From assembly GCF_001735715.1 (NCBI RefSeq), contig NZ_CP017259.1, forward strand, positions 1,919,501 to 1,983,500: a stretch of DNA of 64,000 bases. Reading direction: 5' to 3'. Each line of letters starts with the position of its first letter. Position 1 is the stretch's first letter. Below, one piece after another: positions 43,120 to 53,518 of the stretch. Made by a program: the position numbers and the translations under genes. Source of the stretch: Formosa sp. Hel3_A1_48 (GTDB lineage: Bacteria; Bacteroidota; Bacteroidia; Flavobacteriales; Flavobacteriaceae). The notes beneath the pieces are model-generated. The model had not been told where the DNA came from and did no database searches. It saw only the letters and a list, made by a program, of their open reading frames with translations.

Positions 43120-43829
43120 TCTTCGTGCATAGAATGGTACACATTCTGAACATCATCGTCTTCTTCAAGTTTTTCTAGTAATTTTTCAACTTCCAGAACT
43201 TGTGCTGAATCCAATTTTTTTGTGCTTTGCGGTATACGCTCAAATCCAGAGGATAGTATTTCAATTTGTCGCTTTTCTAATTCCGATTGTATGGCACCAA
43301 AACTTTCAAAAGGGGCATAGATCAAAATCCCATCCTCATCTACAAAAACCTCCTCTGCGCCAAAGTCAATAAATTCTAATTCAATTTCCTCAGGGTCAAG
43401 CCCTTCTGCATTAATCCTGAAATTACACGTATGATCGAACATAAAAACAACAGATCCAGAGGTGCCTAGGTTGCCATTACATTTATTAAAATAACTCCTA
43501 ACATTAGCTACAGTTCTAGTGTTGTTGTCTGTAGCTGTTTCGACCAGCACCGCTATACCGTGGGGAGCATATCCTTCAAATAAAACTTCTTTATAATCAC
43601 CTTGACTTTTGTCGCTAGCACGCTTTATAGCACGCTCTACATTGTCTTTAGGCATGTTAACAGCTTTCGCATTTTGAATTACAGCACGTAATCTGGAATT
43701 GTTTTCTGGGTCAGGACCACCTTCTTTAACAGCCATGACTATATCTTTTCCTATTCGTGTAAAAGCTTTGCTCATTGCTGACCAACGTTTCATTTTCCTC
43801 GCTTTGCGGAACTCAAATGCTCTTCCCAT
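43116..43829 (-). CDS. YebC/PmpR-family DNA- or ribosome-associated regulator
   Basis: A 237-residue cytosolic protein of the TACO1/YebC family. The N-terminus is MGRAFEFRKARKMKRWSAMS, close to the family GRAFEYRKAR form. MPKDNVERAIKRASDK, FEGYAPHGIAVLVETATDN, SVVFMFDHTCNFRI and EIEFIDFGAEEV-like strands follow. It ends in an acidic tail. Members have been described as transcription regulators and, more recently, as factors helping ribosomes through proline stretches. It has no obvious operon partner. Confidence 0.93.
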   Translation of the reverse strand: MGRAFEFRKARKMKRWSAMSKAFTRIGKDIVMAVKEGGPDPENNSRLRAVIQNAKAVNMPKDNVERAIKRASDKSQGDYKEVLFEGYAPHGIAVLVETATDNNTRTVANVRSYFNKCNGNLGTSGSVVFMFDHTCNFRINAEGLDPEEIELEFIDFGAEEVFVDEDGILIYAPFESFGAIQSELEKRQIEILSSGFERIPQSTKKLDSAQVLEVEKLLEKLEEDDDVQNVYHSMHED

Positions 43830-43891
43830 TTTTTTAAAATTTTGATTGTAAAATTACAAATGCTTTTTTTAAATTCAAATTAAGCTTTGTA

Positions 43892-44725
43892 TTAATAGCT
43901 TCTTTTAATTTCTTCAAATAAAGAACTGCTTTCAAAAAGAAGATGTTTTGGCAATGTATTGTACTTGGGTATTACAGCAAGATAGCGTTCATCGTTGGTC
44001 GTGTAAACAAACTTATATTTTGAGTGATTTAGACGTAAAACGCGCATTAAATCCTTAATAAAGTCTTCGTGCGGCACAAGATCTGAACTCCCACAATGAT
44101 ATATACCGTATTTATTTCTATTTATGATGTAATGTACCAATTGAGTGATTTTGCTGTCCCAGCAAACATTCATTATTAGATTTGGAAAAAGCTCAATGAA
44201 TTCATCTAAATCGTGTAAGGTTTTAAGCTCTTGGACTCTTGGAGAACGAATACCAAAAACCATGGGCAAGCGCAAAATGACAATTTGCTTTTTAGGTAAT
44301 TTCAATAACTGTTGTTCAACGCGAATTTTAAAATGACCGTAAATACTATTACTTAGCGTGGTGTCATTTTCATAGCTAGGGTATTTACTGTAAGCATCAA
44401 AAACATTAGAGGATGAAAGATAAATTATCCGTACTTTTTTATTTGCTTTTGCATACTGAAAGAGATGTTGATGAACAATTAATTGGTATGCAAACGCTCC
44501 ACGTAAAGCGGAAATAATCACATCGGGTTTTAGAACATTAAGGTGCTGAACAATATCATCATCTTCAAAGTTGTAATTAAAAAAATGCTTATTTGATTTG
44601 AATTTTTTTTCTGAAGAACAATAGGTGCCAAAGGTTTTGAAATACGGCGCTAATTCTTTGTAAATTGATTGCCCTAAAAATCCACTTGCACCCAATATCA
44701 ATACCCGCTTTTTTTTAGGTGCCAT
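43892..44725 (-). CDS. NAD(P)-binding sugar-nucleotide reductase-like protein (RmlD/SDR)
   Basis: A 277-residue extended short-chain dehydrogenase. The Rossmann motif RVLILGASGFLGQSIYKEL is at the N-terminus, VIISALRGAFAYQ near residue 70, the IIYLSSSNVFDAYSKY region near 100, and SIYGHFKIRVEQQLLK gives the Tyr-x3-Lys pair (YGHFK). It resembles dTDP-4-dehydrorhamnose reductase but is not near other rhamnose genes. Its substrate is unknown. It is 9 bases downstream of gcvT on the same strand. Confidence 0.8.
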   Translation of the reverse strand: MAPKKKRVLILGASGFLGQSIYKELAPYFKTFGTYCSSEKKFKSNKHFFNYNFEDDDIVQHLNVLKPDVIISALRGAFAYQLIVHQHLFQYAKANKKVRIIYLSSSNVFDAYSKYPSYENDTTLSNSIYGHFKIRVEQQLLKLPKKQIVILRLPMVFGIRSPRVQELKTLHDLDEFIELFPNLIMNVCWDSKITQLVHYIINRNKYGIYHCGSSDLVPHEDFIKDLMRVLRLNHSKYKFVYTTNDERYLAVIPKYNTLPKHLLFESSSLFEEIKRSY

Positions 44726-44734
44726 AAACTCTAA

Positions 44735-45817
44735 TTATCCTTTATAAAAAGGTAGCTTTATCACTTTAGCTAAAACAATTTTTTTTCTGATTTTTATACC
44801 AATTTCAGTACCTACCTCAGAAAATTCACTGCGCACATAACCCATACCAATACCCTTGTTAAGTGAAGGAGACATCGTACCCGAAGTTACAGAGCCAATA
44901 ACAACCGCATTAGAATCTACAATAGGGTAGGACTGCCTTGGAATTCCACGATCTTTAAGCTCAAAACCAACAAGTTTCCGAGTGACTCCATTAGCCTTTT
45001 GTTGCGAAAGTGCATAATCGTTGGTAAATGACTTTGTGAATTTTGTAATCCATCCCAAGCCAGCTTCAATTGGAGAGGTAGTTTCATTGATATCGTTTCC
45101 ATACAAACAGTACCCCATCTCTAATCTAAGTGTGTCTCTTGCAGCCAATCCTATTGGTTTAATACCATATTTTGCTCCAGCTTCAAAAACTTGATTCCAC
45201 AATTGTTCGACATCGGTATTTTTGCAATAAATTTCAAATCCACCACTTCCAGTATATCCAGTAGCAGAAATAATAACGTTTTGAATTCCAGCAAAATCAG
45301 AAATTTCGAAATGATAAAATTTGAGCGCTTTCAAATCAACGCTGGTAAGAATTTGCATAGCCTCAATAGCCATAGGTCCTTGTATGGCTAATAGGGAATA
45401 ATCATCACTGATGTTAGTCATCTTTGCACCAACATCATTATTAGCACTAATCCATTGCCAATCCTTTTCGATGTTGCTGGCATTAACAACTAAGAGGTAG
45501 GCGTTTTCTTCCAAACGGTAAATAATAAGATCATCTACAATACCACCTTTATCATTGGGCAAACAACTGTACTGCGCTTTACCAATGCTCAAAATTGATG
45601 CATCATTAGAAGCTACAGACTGTATAAGTGCTAAGGCATTTGGACCTTCAATTAAGAACTCACCCATATGAGAAACATCAAATACACCAACCCCTTTGCG
45701 AACGGTTAAATGTTCTGCATTTACACCTTCATACTGAACAGGCATTTGATAACCAGCAAATGGAACTAATTTTGCACCAAGTGCCTTGTGAATTTCATAG
45801 AGCGCTGTTTTTTTCAT
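44735..45817 (-). CDS. gcvT: Aminomethyltransferase (glycine cleavage T protein)
   Basis: Transfers the methylene from aminomethyl-H protein to tetrahydrofolate. It has 360 residues. Hallmarks are [30 protein letters not shown] (folate-binding region with Asp), [35 protein letters not shown] and [17 protein letters not shown]. It ends with [20 protein letters not shown]. gcvH and gcvP are not adjacent, which is common in Flavobacteriaceae. It feeds one-carbon units together with glyA (52200). Confidence 0.97.
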   Translation of the reverse strand: MKKTALYEIHKALGAKLVPFAGYQMPVQYEGVNAEHLTVRKGVGVFDVSHMGEFLIEGPNALALIQSVASNDASILSIGKAQYSCLPNDKGGIVDDLIIYRLEENAYLLVVNASNIEKDWQWISANNDVGAKMTNISDDYSLLAIQGPMAIEAMQILTSVDLKALKFYHFEISDFAGIQNVIISATGYTGSGGFEIYCKNTDVEQLWNQVFEAGAKYGIKPIGLAARDTLRLEMGYCLYGNDINETTSPIEAGLGWITKFTKSFTNDYALSQQKANGVTRKLVGFELKDRGIPRQSYPIVDSNAVVIGSVTSGTMSPSLNKGIGMGYVRSEFSEVGTEIGIKIRKKIVLAKVIKLPFYKG

Positions 45818-45866
45818 AAGATCTATTTGAATACAAATTTAGGTAAATTTTATTCAAATTTGATGC

Positions 45867-47162
45867 TTAGAAGTTCAATAAGAACGTTTTAAATTGAGAA
45901 TAATCCTCAACATAAATAGCTGATTTTTCTTTTTCAATAACCGCCTGAATTTGAGGAGGTAAAGCAATTTTTTCTGGAATCACAGCTTCAACAACATCCA
46001 AAAATTTTGTGGGATGTGCAGTTTCCAAAAAGATGGTTTGCGCTGCTGGATTTTTCTCTCGGTAAGATTTACAGCCTAAATACCCTACAGCTCCATGCGG
46101 ATCTGCAATGTAGCCTGAGCCTTTATATATTGCTGAAAGCGCTTCTTTTGTTTGTTCATCGCTAAAGCTATACGCAGTTAAGTTGTTTTTTAATGCTTCA
46201 AAATTGTTGTCATGCAATTTTTGAATGCGTACAAAATTACTTGGGTTTCCAACATCCATTGCATTGCTTATGGTTTGGATTGAAGGTAGTGGGGAGTACG
46301 TATTGGTTTTAAAATAGCGCTCAACAACATTATTGGCATTATTAGAAGCGATAAAATGAGCAAATGGAAATCCGAGTTTCTGTGCTAGCATCCCAGCACA
46401 TATGTTTCCAAAATTACCACTTGGAACAGAAAAAACAATTGGTTTATTTTTTGATTTTAGCTGTTTGTATGCAAATAAGAAATAAAACATTTGTGGCATC
46501 CAGCGTGCAATATTGATTGAATTTGCAGAAGTAAGCGCCATTTTCTCTGTTAAGTCATCATCTAAAAAAGCTCTTTTTACGATGTCTTGACAGTCATCAA
46601 ATGTACCATCAACTTCTAAAGCAGTAATATTTTGACCAAGTGTGGTTAATTGTTTTTCTTGTACATGACTAACTTTTCCGCTGGGATACAAAATCACTAC
46701 TCGAACGCCTTTTACGCCTAAGAACCCACTGGCTACGGCACCACCAGTATCGCCAGATGTAGCTACTAAAACAGTTACTTCTTCATTATTATCTTTATTA
46801 AAATAACCTAAACAACGCGCCATAAAACGTGCTCCTACGTCTTTAAAAGCCATTGTAGGACCATGAAAAAGCTCTAAAGTAGAAATTCCTTCTTCGATTT
46901 CTACTACAGGGAAATCAAAGCTTAAAGTCTCCGAAATGATTTGCTTCAAATCATATTCAGGGATTTCTGGACATATAAACTGTTTAATGGATTGAAATGC
47001 AATCTCTGCATCGGAATAATTTTCAATCGAATCCAAAAACGACGCCTCTAAAGGCTCTATATGTTCTGGAAAATACAAGCCCTTATCAGGTGCTAACCCT
47101 TTTCGTACTGCTGTTTCAAAGGTTGCTATTGGTGCATTATTATTTAGACTAAAATAATTCAT
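45867..47162 (-). CDS. thrC: Threonine synthase
   Basis: PLP enzyme converting O-phosphohomoserine to threonine. It has 431 residues. The Lys-bearing motif is FHGPTMAFKDVGARFM near residue 105. Phosphate-site loops include VLVATSGDTGGAVASGF and VFSPSGN-type VFSVPSGNFGNICAGM. The N-terminus YFSLNNNAPIATFETAVRKG is the long E. coli-like type. It is third in the thrA-thrB-thrC row, 12 bases after thrB. Confidence 0.97.
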   Translation of the reverse strand: MNYFSLNNNAPIATFETAVRKGLAPDKGLYFPEHIEPLEASFLDSIENYSDAEIAFQSIKQFICPEIPEYDLKQIISETLSFDFPVVEIEEGISTLELFHGPTMAFKDVGARFMARCLGYFNKDNNEEVTVLVATSGDTGGAVASGFLGVKGVRVVILYPSGKVSHVQEKQLTTLGQNITALEVDGTFDDCQDIVKRAFLDDDLTEKMALTSANSINIARWMPQMFYFLFAYKQLKSKNKPIVFSVPSGNFGNICAGMLAQKLGFPFAHFIASNNANNVVERYFKTNTYSPLPSIQTISNAMDVGNPSNFVRIQKLHDNNFEALKNNLTAYSFSDEQTKEALSAIYKGSGYIADPHGAVGYLGCKSYREKNPAAQTIFLETAHPTKFLDVVEAVIPEKIALPPQIQAVIEKEKSAIYVEDYSQFKTFLLNF

Positions 47163-47174
47163 CTAGTATTTTGA

Positions 47175-48095
47175 TTATAGGATGCTAACTCCCTTAGTAT
47201 TGATTTTAGAAATGTAAACTTCAAAAGATACATCCATTGAATTTAAAACCTTTTTTTGTGTGCTACTTATTTCCTTGGCAATGTCAATGCCTTGACACAA
47301 ACTAAATATTGACGGTCCAGATCCTGAAATTGACGTTCCCAAAGCTCCAGCAGTTTTAGCAGCTTTTTTCAATATTTCATAAGCTGGAATTACTTTACTT
47401 CTATAGGGTTCTGCGACTACATCTTCCAAACATTCGCCGATAAGCGCGTAATCATTAGTATGTAAGGCATGTATTAAGCTTCCCAAGTTGGCCCATTGGG
47501 TTGTTGCGTCCTTAAGCTTGATCTGTGCTGGAAGCACAGAACGTGCTTCAGAAGTTTTAATTTCGATCTGTTGGTGTACTATAACAGCGTATAAATCTTC
47601 AGGTGATGGGATTTGAAGTATCCGTAATGGATTCAAATTCTTAACTAATGTGAACCCCCCTAAAAGGGCAGGAGCGATATTATCTGCATGTTCAGCAGCA
47701 CTTGCTAATGCTTCACCTTTCATGGCAAATTCGATCAGCTCATTTTGATTAAATGGTTTTCCCAACAACTGGTTCATCCCAAACACACTTCCCACAGCAC
47801 TGGCTGCACTGCTTCCAATACCGCTCCCAGGCTTAATACGCTTGTAAATTTCCAATTCAAATCCAAAATCAGGATTTGCCTTTTCATAAAGCGCTTTAGC
47901 AGAAACACCAGCAATGTTCTTGTCTATATCAAGAGGTAAATCATATCCATCTGACACTGTAATACGCACCCCTTTGTCTTTAGACTTCCGTATGATCATC
48001 TCATCGCCAATTCCATCCAAACAAAATCCTAGCACATCAAAACCACAAGCAACATTTGCTACAGTAGCTGGTGAAAATACTTTAATCTCTTCCAT
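47175..48095 (-). CDS. thrB: Homoserine kinase
   Basis: GHMP kinase, 306 residues. The ATP loop GSGIGSSAASAVGSVFGMN is near residue 90, an N-terminal FSPATVANVACGFDVLG and a C-terminal AGALGTSISGSGPSIFS complete the three GHMP motifs. The ATG at 48095 is 2 bases after the thrA stop; a TTG at 48101 overlaps thrA and is less likely. It phosphorylates homoserine made by the thrA product for thrC. Confidence 0.96.
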   Translation of the reverse strand: MEEIKVFSPATVANVACGFDVLGFCLDGIGDEMIIRKSKDKGVRITVSDGYDLPLDIDKNIAGVSAKALYEKANPDFGFELEIYKRIKPGSGIGSSAASAVGSVFGMNQLLGKPFNQNELIEFAMKGEALASAAEHADNIAPALLGGFTLVKNLNPLRILQIPSPEDLYAVIVHQQIEIKTSEARSVLPAQIKLKDATTQWANLGSLIHALHTNDYALIGECLEDVVAEPYRSKVIPAYEILKKAAKTAGALGTSISGSGPSIFSLCQGIDIAKEISSTQKKVLNSMDVSFEVYISKINTKGVSIL

Positions 48096-48097
48096 AA

Positions 48098-50548
48098 TCA
48101 AATATTAGACGCTCTAATGATGTCGGCAAACAAACCTGAAGCTGTCACTGCGGCACCAGCACCAGCGCCTTTCACAATAAGAGGTTGATCTTTGTATCGG
48201 TTAGTGTAGAACATAACTATATTGTCTTTTCCTTCAAGATTATAAAAAGGATGACCTTCAGGTATTTCTTTTAAGCCAACACTTGCAGAACCGTCTTTAT
48301 ACTCCGCAACGTATTTAAGTCGTGCGTTTTGTTTCTGAGCAGCACTCAACAGAGCTTTAAACTCATCGTCTTTATTTTTTATGATGTCATAAAAGGCAGC
48401 GACGTCTATAGCTTCTAAAGCACCATTGGGCAGAAAGCTTTCGTTTTTGATCTCTTCAATTTCTATTGACGCTCCTGATTCTCTGATTAAAATTAAGAGT
48501 TTTCTTGCAACATCAATTCCACTTAAATCAATACGGGGGTCAGGTTCAGTATAACCTTCTTTCTGTGCTTGTTTAACGACATCGTGAAAGTTATTATCTG
48601 CGGTAAAGTTATTAAAAATAAAATTTAAACTTCCAGACAAAACAGCGTTTATAGCGATGATGCGATCGCCCGAAGCAATAAGATGGTTCAATGTATCAAT
48701 GACGGGCAGTCCAGCGCCAACATTGGTTTCAAATAAGAACGGAGCATTGTACTTTCTTGATAATTTTTTGAGCCGTTCATAATATTCAATATTACTCGAA
48801 CAAGCAATTTTGTTACAAGCTACGACCGCTATACTCTCCTGAAGATAGTGCGCATAAGTTTTGGCAATGGCGTCGTGCGCAGTTATGTCAACAAAAACAG
48901 AGTTTCTAAGGTTTAATTCTTTAGCTTTTTCAAAAAATTCAATCGGATGTGTCTGCGTTCCATTATCCAAGACATCACTCCAAGAATTTAAATCGATTCC
49001 ATCTGAATCGAAAGCCATTGATTTAGAATTAGATAGCCCAACAACCTTGATTTTTAATTTCAAATTATCTTTAACATAATCTTCTTGTGTATGAATTTGC
49101 TCTAACAAGGATGCGCCAACATTACCAACTCCAGCAATGAACAAGTTAATATGCTTTGTTTCTACTTCAAAAAATGCTTCATGAAGACAATTCAATGCTT
49201 TTTTCACATCTTTTTCTGTTATTATTGCAGTAATGTTTCTTTCTGAAGCACCCTGTGCAATAGCGCGTATATTAACATTATTTTTACCCAGCATGCTGAA
49301 CATTCGTCCGCTTATACCTTGGTGATTTTTCATTTTTTCGCCCACTACAGCGACAATAGAAAGTTGTTGCTCAAGAACTAAGGGGTCTATTTTTAATAAG
49401 GATATTTCATTTTCAAATTCTTCGTCTAGTGCCAATTTTGCTAATCGAGCATCTTGATCTGAAACGCCAACACAAATAGAGTGTTCAGAAGAGGCTTGAG
49501 TGGCAATAACTACGTTTATTTTCTCTCTTGCTAATGTTTCAAACAAACGCTTTGAAAATCCAGGGATTCCAACCATGCCATGACCTTGAAGCGTAAGTAA
49601 AGAGATGCCATTTATATTACTTATTCCCTTAATCGGGTTATTGTTGCCATTAATTACATCTTTGGAGATCAACGTTCCTTCCTGATCTGGAGCTAATGTA
49701 TTTTTTATTCGAATTGGGATGTTTTTAGAAAGTACTGGTAAAACAGTTGGTGGGTACAGTACTTTAGCACCAAAATGAGAGAGCTCGATCGCCTCTTTAT
49801 ACGAAAGTCTCTTTATGGGTTTGGCTTGTTTTACTAATTTTGGATTGGTAGTGAACATTCCACTAACATCTGTCCAGATCTCTAGGATATCCGCTTTAAG
49901 CGCCGCAGCCATTATAGCTGCAGTATAATCTGAACCTCCACGGCCTAAGGTAGTGATTTCTTCATCCTCAGATTTAGAAATAAAACCCGGGAGTATAGTG
50001 ACCATTTTTTTGTTGTGTTCAAAATATGTTTTTATGTTTGAGTTCGTTTCATCAAATTGAACAGCTGCATTAGTGAAATTAGAGTCCGTAACAATTAAGT
50101 TTTGGCTGTTTTTTAATTGTACGTTTAAACCCTGTTCTTGCATGGCTTCAAATATAATTAGTGAAGACATAAGTTCGCCAAAACTCAATAATTTATCTGT
50201 GGTTTTTGGAGACAATTCTTTAATTAAGAAAATCCCGTCTAATAAACGTTCTAGTTCAGCTAATTTCTCGAGAATTATATCTGTTGTATTTACCAAACTC
50301 GTTCCTGACAAAAGCCCCTCAATAACATCGATGTGTTGCTGTTTCAGTTTATTAAAATCATTTTTGTAATTAAGATCGTTATCAATTGCTTTTTGAGAGG
50401 CGCTCATCAGCTTGTCGGTAATTCCGCCTACTGCTGATACGACTACTGCAATTTGATCGTTCTCACAAGAGGATTTTACGATTTCAATAACTTTTTTTAT
50501 GTTTTTTGCGGAACCAACTGAAGTTCCTCCAAACTTTAAAACTTTCAT
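48098..50548 (-). CDS. thrA: Bifunctional aspartate kinase/homoserine dehydrogenase
   Basis: First and third steps of threonine/methionine synthesis in one 816-residue chain. The kinase part (about 1-290) has MKVLKFGGTSVGSAKNI, SFGELMSSLI and TTLGRGGSDYTAAIMAAAL. Two ACT-type regulatory repeats (about 315-455) include MVGIPGFSKRLFETLA and MFSMLGKNNVNIRAIAQGAS. The dehydrogenase part (about 465-816) has FIAGVGNVGASLLEQI, VACNKIACSSN, FETNVGAGLPVIDTLNHL and VKGAGAGAAVTASGLFADII. Feedback by threonine is likely from the ACT repeats. It is the first gene of thrABC. Confidence 0.98.
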   Translation of the reverse strand: MKVLKFGGTSVGSAKNIKKVIEIVKSSCENDQIAVVVSAVGGITDKLMSASQKAIDNDLNYKNDFNKLKQQHIDVIEGLLSGTSLVNTTDIILEKLAELERLLDGIFLIKELSPKTTDKLLSFGELMSSLIIFEAMQEQGLNVQLKNSQNLIVTDSNFTNAAVQFDETNSNIKTYFEHNKKMVTILPGFISKSEDEEITTLGRGGSDYTAAIMAAALKADILEIWTDVSGMFTTNPKLVKQAKPIKRLSYKEAIELSHFGAKVLYPPTVLPVLSKNIPIRIKNTLAPDQEGTLISKDVINGNNNPIKGISNINGISLLTLQGHGMVGIPGFSKRLFETLAREKINVVIATQASSEHSICVGVSDQDARLAKLALDEEFENEISLLKIDPLVLEQQLSIVAVVGEKMKNHQGISGRMFSMLGKNNVNIRAIAQGASERNITAIITEKDVKKALNCLHEAFFEVETKHINLFIAGVGNVGASLLEQIHTQEDYVKDNLKLKIKVVGLSNSKSMAFDSDGIDLNSWSDVLDNGTQTHPIEFFEKAKELNLRNSVFVDITAHDAIAKTYAHYLQESIAVVACNKIACSSNIEYYERLKKLSRKYNAPFLFETNVGAGLPVIDTLNHLIASGDRIIAINAVLSGSLNFIFNNFTADNNFHDVVKQAQKEGYTEPDPRIDLSGIDVARKLLILIRESGASIEIEEIKNESFLPNGALEAIDVAAFYDIIKNKDDEFKALLSAAQKQNARLKYVAEYKDGSASVGLKEIPEGHPFYNLEGKDNIVMFYTNRYKDQPLIVKGAGAGAAVTASGLFADIIRASNI

Positions 50549-50809
50549 TTTGACTTACGATTAAATGGAATTAGATGAAATAAATCTCCAAAAAAATAGG
50601 GGTATAATAGAAGAAATTACTAAGCTCAAATAGTTTTTATTATTCATCGTTTGCGGTTAAGTCTTCAAAGCTATTGCTTTTGTAATAGATTAAAAACTAT
50701 AAGTTTAAGTTTTGTTAATATGTGAATAAAAGAGGTTATTATTTTGCAATCATGAAATATTATTGCATAATTCTGCGATTTATTCAACAATAAAATTGAT
50801 GTGCTTTTT
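50549..50809 (-). other. Upstream region of thrABC with a short leader-like frame
   Basis: A 261-base gap with no recognised gene. On the minus strand a 28-codon frame at 50647-50561 (begins MNNKNYLSLVISSII) ends 12 bases before the thrA ATG. It has five Ile codons but no Thr codon, so it is a poor candidate for a threonine attenuator leader. Two mutually exclusive short pairings (CTATT/AATAG and AAAGC/GCTTT) lie around 50665-50693. No exact TAnnTTTG box is seen. Confidence 0.3.
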
Positions 50810-52084
50810 TTAGAGAGCAGCTAAAAGTTTTGATTTGACTTCTCCAAAACCAATTCTTAAACTTTCATTTTTGCAATATCCTCGTAGAATTACAGTATCG
50901 TTATCATTGATAAATTTTCGTTCTGTCCCATCATTAAGTTGAACGGGTTGCTCTCCTTTCCATGATAATTCTAACATGGAACCATAAGAGTCAGGAGTTG
51001 GACCAGAAATTGTACCGCTACCCATCATATCTCCAGAACGTACCGGACAACCATTCACTGTATGGTGCGTAAGCTGCTGTGCCATATTCCAATACATATA
51101 TTTAAAATTTGATTTTGACACCACAGTTTCATTTGCTCCTTCCGGCTTGATGATGGCTTCAAGGTGAATATCAAAACTTTTTTTTCCCTCGTATTGTAAG
51201 TATTCTAATGGCTTTGGCTCTTGTTTTGGTGAATATACTCTAAACGGTTCAAGGGCATCTAAAGTTACAATCCAAGGGGAGATCGAAGAGGCAAAATTTT
51301 TACCTAAAAAAGGACCTAAAGGCACGTATTCCCAGCGTTGAATATCCCGAGCACTCCAATCGTTGAATAAGACCAGTCCGAAGATGTAATCTTCAGCTTC
51401 ATTGATAGATATGGCTTCACCAAGATCGTTAGCGTCAGTTGTAATAAAAGCCATCTCCAGTTCAAAATCTATAGCTTTACTTGGGCCAAATACAGGACTC
51501 TCATTGCCTGGGGGAAGGGTTTGCCCCTTGGGCCTACGAACAGGGATGTCTGAAGGTATTATAGACGAACTTCTACCGTGGTATCCCACTGGTAAATGTA
51601 ACCAATTTGGCATTAAGGCATTGTCTTTACCTCGAAACATGGTTCCAACATTGGTCGCATGCTCGCGGCTGGCATAAAAATCTGTATAGTCACCAACTAA
51701 AACCGGAAGTTGCATTTCGATTTCGTCCAGGCTGTAAAGTACAGTGTCTTTGTGTTTCGTTTGTGTCTTTAGGACCGTATTGTTGTTGTCGAAAATTTCT
51801 GCAACTTTATTCCGAACTGCACGCCATGTTTTACGACCATCAGCAATAAAATCATTAAGTGTATCTTGTAAAAAGATATCATCCGTTAGTGCAATATCAT
51901 CAAAATAACCCAGCTGATGTAGAGCTGCTAGATCAATGGCTGTGTCGCCAATACGGGTTCCAATAGTAATAACGTCATCGGGGGTTAAAAACACGCCAAA
52001 AGGAATGTTCTGAATCGGGAAATCTGAGTCTGAGTCTACATGAAGCCAAGAAGTTCGGTTGGGATCATTTGCAAAAATTACCAT
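50810..52084 (-). CDS. fahA: Fumarylacetoacetase
   Basis: Last step of tyrosine/phenylalanine/homogentisate breakdown, hydrolysing fumarylacetoacetate to fumarate and acetoacetate. It has 424 residues. The N-terminal SH3-like domain has FPIQNIPFGVF. The catalytic domain contains DYTDFYASREHATNVGTMF (metal and general-base residues), YHGRSSSIIPSDIPVRRPKG, IDFELEMAFI, LFNDWSARDIQRWEYVPLGP and GSGTISGPTPDSYGSMLEL. It has its own promoter, divergent to glyA. Confidence 0.97.
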   Translation of the reverse strand: MVIFANDPNRTSWLHVDSDSDFPIQNIPFGVFLTPDDVITIGTRIGDTAIDLAALHQLGYFDDIALTDDIFLQDTLNDFIADGRKTWRAVRNKVAEIFDNNNTVLKTQTKHKDTVLYSLDEIEMQLPVLVGDYTDFYASREHATNVGTMFRGKDNALMPNWLHLPVGYHGRSSSIIPSDIPVRRPKGQTLPPGNESPVFGPSKAIDFELEMAFITTDANDLGEAISINEAEDYIFGLVLFNDWSARDIQRWEYVPLGPFLGKNFASSISPWIVTLDALEPFRVYSPKQEPKPLEYLQYEGKKSFDIHLEAIIKPEGANETVVSKSNFKYMYWNMAQQLTHHTVNGCPVRSGDMMGSGTISGPTPDSYGSMLELSWKGEQPVQLNDGTERKFINDNDTVILRGYCKNESLRIGFGEVKSKLLAAL

Positions 52085-52124
52085 AGCACAAAATGTTAAT
52101 TAAATTTTTAATAAAAAACTACAT

Positions 52125-52132
52125 CAAATATA
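52125..52132 (-). promoter_or_regulatory. -7 box of the fumarylacetoacetase gene
   Basis: Minus-strand TATATTTG (exact TAnnTTTG), 40 bases before the ATG at 52084, in the divergent gap with glyA. Confidence 0.5.
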
Positions 52133-52164
52133 TGTTTTTTAATGTATATAATTAATGTTATCAT

Positions 52165-52172
52165 TATTTTTG
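52165..52172 (+). promoter_or_regulatory. -7 box of the glyA promoter
   Basis: TATTTTTG (exact TAnnTTTG), 27 bases before the preferred glyA ATG at 52200. This also argues against the longer frame beginning at 52155, which would start upstream of the box. Confidence 0.55.
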
Positions 52173-52199
52173 CACTTTATAAATCTTATACCACAACAT

Positions 52200-53471
52200 A
52201 TGCAACGCGACGAACAAATTTTTGAACTTATTGAGGCTGAAAAAAACCGTCAGCTTAATGGCATTGAACTTATTGCTTCTGAGAACTTTACAAGTGATCA
52301 AGTGATGGAGGCCACGGGCTCTGTATTGACCAATAAATACGCGGAAGGTTACCCTGGAAAACGGTATTATGGTGGTTGTGAAGTTGTGGATGAAGTGGAG
52401 CAAATTGCGATCGATCGTGCCAAAACACTTTTTGGTGCCGTATGGGCCAATGTTCAGCCGCATTCTGGAAGTCAAGCCAACACAGCTGTTTTTCATGCAT
52501 GTCTAAATCTAGGTGACAAAATTTTAGGGTTCGATTTATCACATGGTGGACACCTTACTCATGGTTCACCAGTGAATTTTTCTGGACGTCTTTACGACCC
52601 TGTCTTTTATGGCGTAGAAAAAGAAACCGGGATGCTGAATTATGATAAAATTCAAGAGATTGCAAGTACAGAACAACCCAAAATGATTATCGCTGGTGCT
52701 TCAGCCTATTCTAGAGATATCGACTACAAACGCTTTCGTGAAATTGCTGATAGTGTTGGTGCTATTTTATTGGGCGATATTTCTCATCCTTCTGGGTTGA
52801 TCGCAAAAGGTGTGCTAAACGACCCATTACCACATTGTCATATAGTCACTACAACAACACACAAAACCCTTCGTGGTCCAAGAGGAGGTCTTATCATGAT
52901 GGGTAAAGATTTTGAAAATCCTTTTGGATTGAAGTTCAAGTCTGGGAAACTCAAAATGATGTCTTCGCTGCTAGACTCTGCCATTTTTCCTGGAAACCAA
53001 GGCGGACCACTGGAACATGTTATTGCTGGAAAGGCAATTGCATTTGGTGAAGCCCTAACAGATGAATTCATGCATTACATTCTTCAAGTAAAAAAGAATG
53101 CAGATGCTATGGCTAAGGCTTTTGTAAAACGAGGTTATGACCTGATTTCTGGAGGTACGGACAACCACATGATGTTGATTGACCTGCGCAATAAAAACAT
53201 CACAGGAAAAGACGCTGAACAAGCGCTAGTGAAAGCGGACATCACTGCAAATAAAAACATGGTGCCTTTTGATACACAAAGTCCTTTTGTAACTTCAGGT
53301 ATACGCGTAGGAACTCCTGCTGTTACCACCCGAGGCCTAGTTGAATCGGATATGGAAGCTGTTGTGGCGTTGATTGATGAAGTTATTGCGAATCACGAAG
53401 ATGAAACTGTGTTGAATTCTGTAGCTGAGCGTGTACATGCTATGATGAGCCACAGACCGTTATTTGCATGA
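52200..53471 (+). CDS. glyA: Serine hydroxymethyltransferase
   Basis: PLP enzyme interconverting serine and glycine with tetrahydrofolate, the main one-carbon source. It has 423 residues. The Schiff-base Lys is about Lys222 in [15 protein letters not shown]. Other landmarks are [39 protein letters not shown] and GLIAKGVL. The ATG at 52200 gives the family N-terminus [18 protein letters not shown]. An upstream 15-codon extension is rejected because it overlaps the promoter. It cooperates with gcvT in the same region. Confidence 0.98.
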   Translation: MQRDEQIFELIEAEKNRQLNGIELIASENFTSDQVMEATGSVLTNKYAEGYPGKRYYGGCEVVDEVEQIAIDRAKTLFGAVWANVQPHSGSQANTAVFHACLNLGDKILGFDLSHGGHLTHGSPVNFSGRLYDPVFYGVEKETGMLNYDKIQEIASTEQPKMIIAGASAYSRDIDYKRFREIADSVGAILLGDISHPSGLIAKGVLNDPLPHCHIVTTTTHKTLRGPRGGLIMMGKDFENPFGLKFKSGKLKMMSSLLDSAIFPGNQGGPLEHVIAGKAIAFGEALTDEFMHYILQVKKNADAMAKAFVKRGYDLISGGTDNHMMLIDLRNKNITGKDAEQALVKADITANKNMVPFDTQSPFVTSGIRVGTPAVTTRGLVESDMEAVVALIDEVIANHEDETVLNSVAERVHAMMSHRPLFA

Positions 53472-53490
53472 GAGCATAGCTAAAATAATA

Positions 53491-53518
53491 AAAAAGCCAG
53501 ACAATAGCTGCTTTTTTT
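53491..53518. terminator. Bidirectional terminator between glyA and the beta-helix lipoprotein gene
   Basis: AAAAAAGC (53491-53498) pairs with GCTTTTTT (53511-53518), extended inward by AG/CT across a one-base bulge. The flanking A and T tracts allow termination from both convergent genes. Confidence 0.65.

Noticed and set aside
52155-52199. Upstream start for glyA
   Set aside because: It would begin before the TATTTTTG promoter box and add residues not seen in SHMT.
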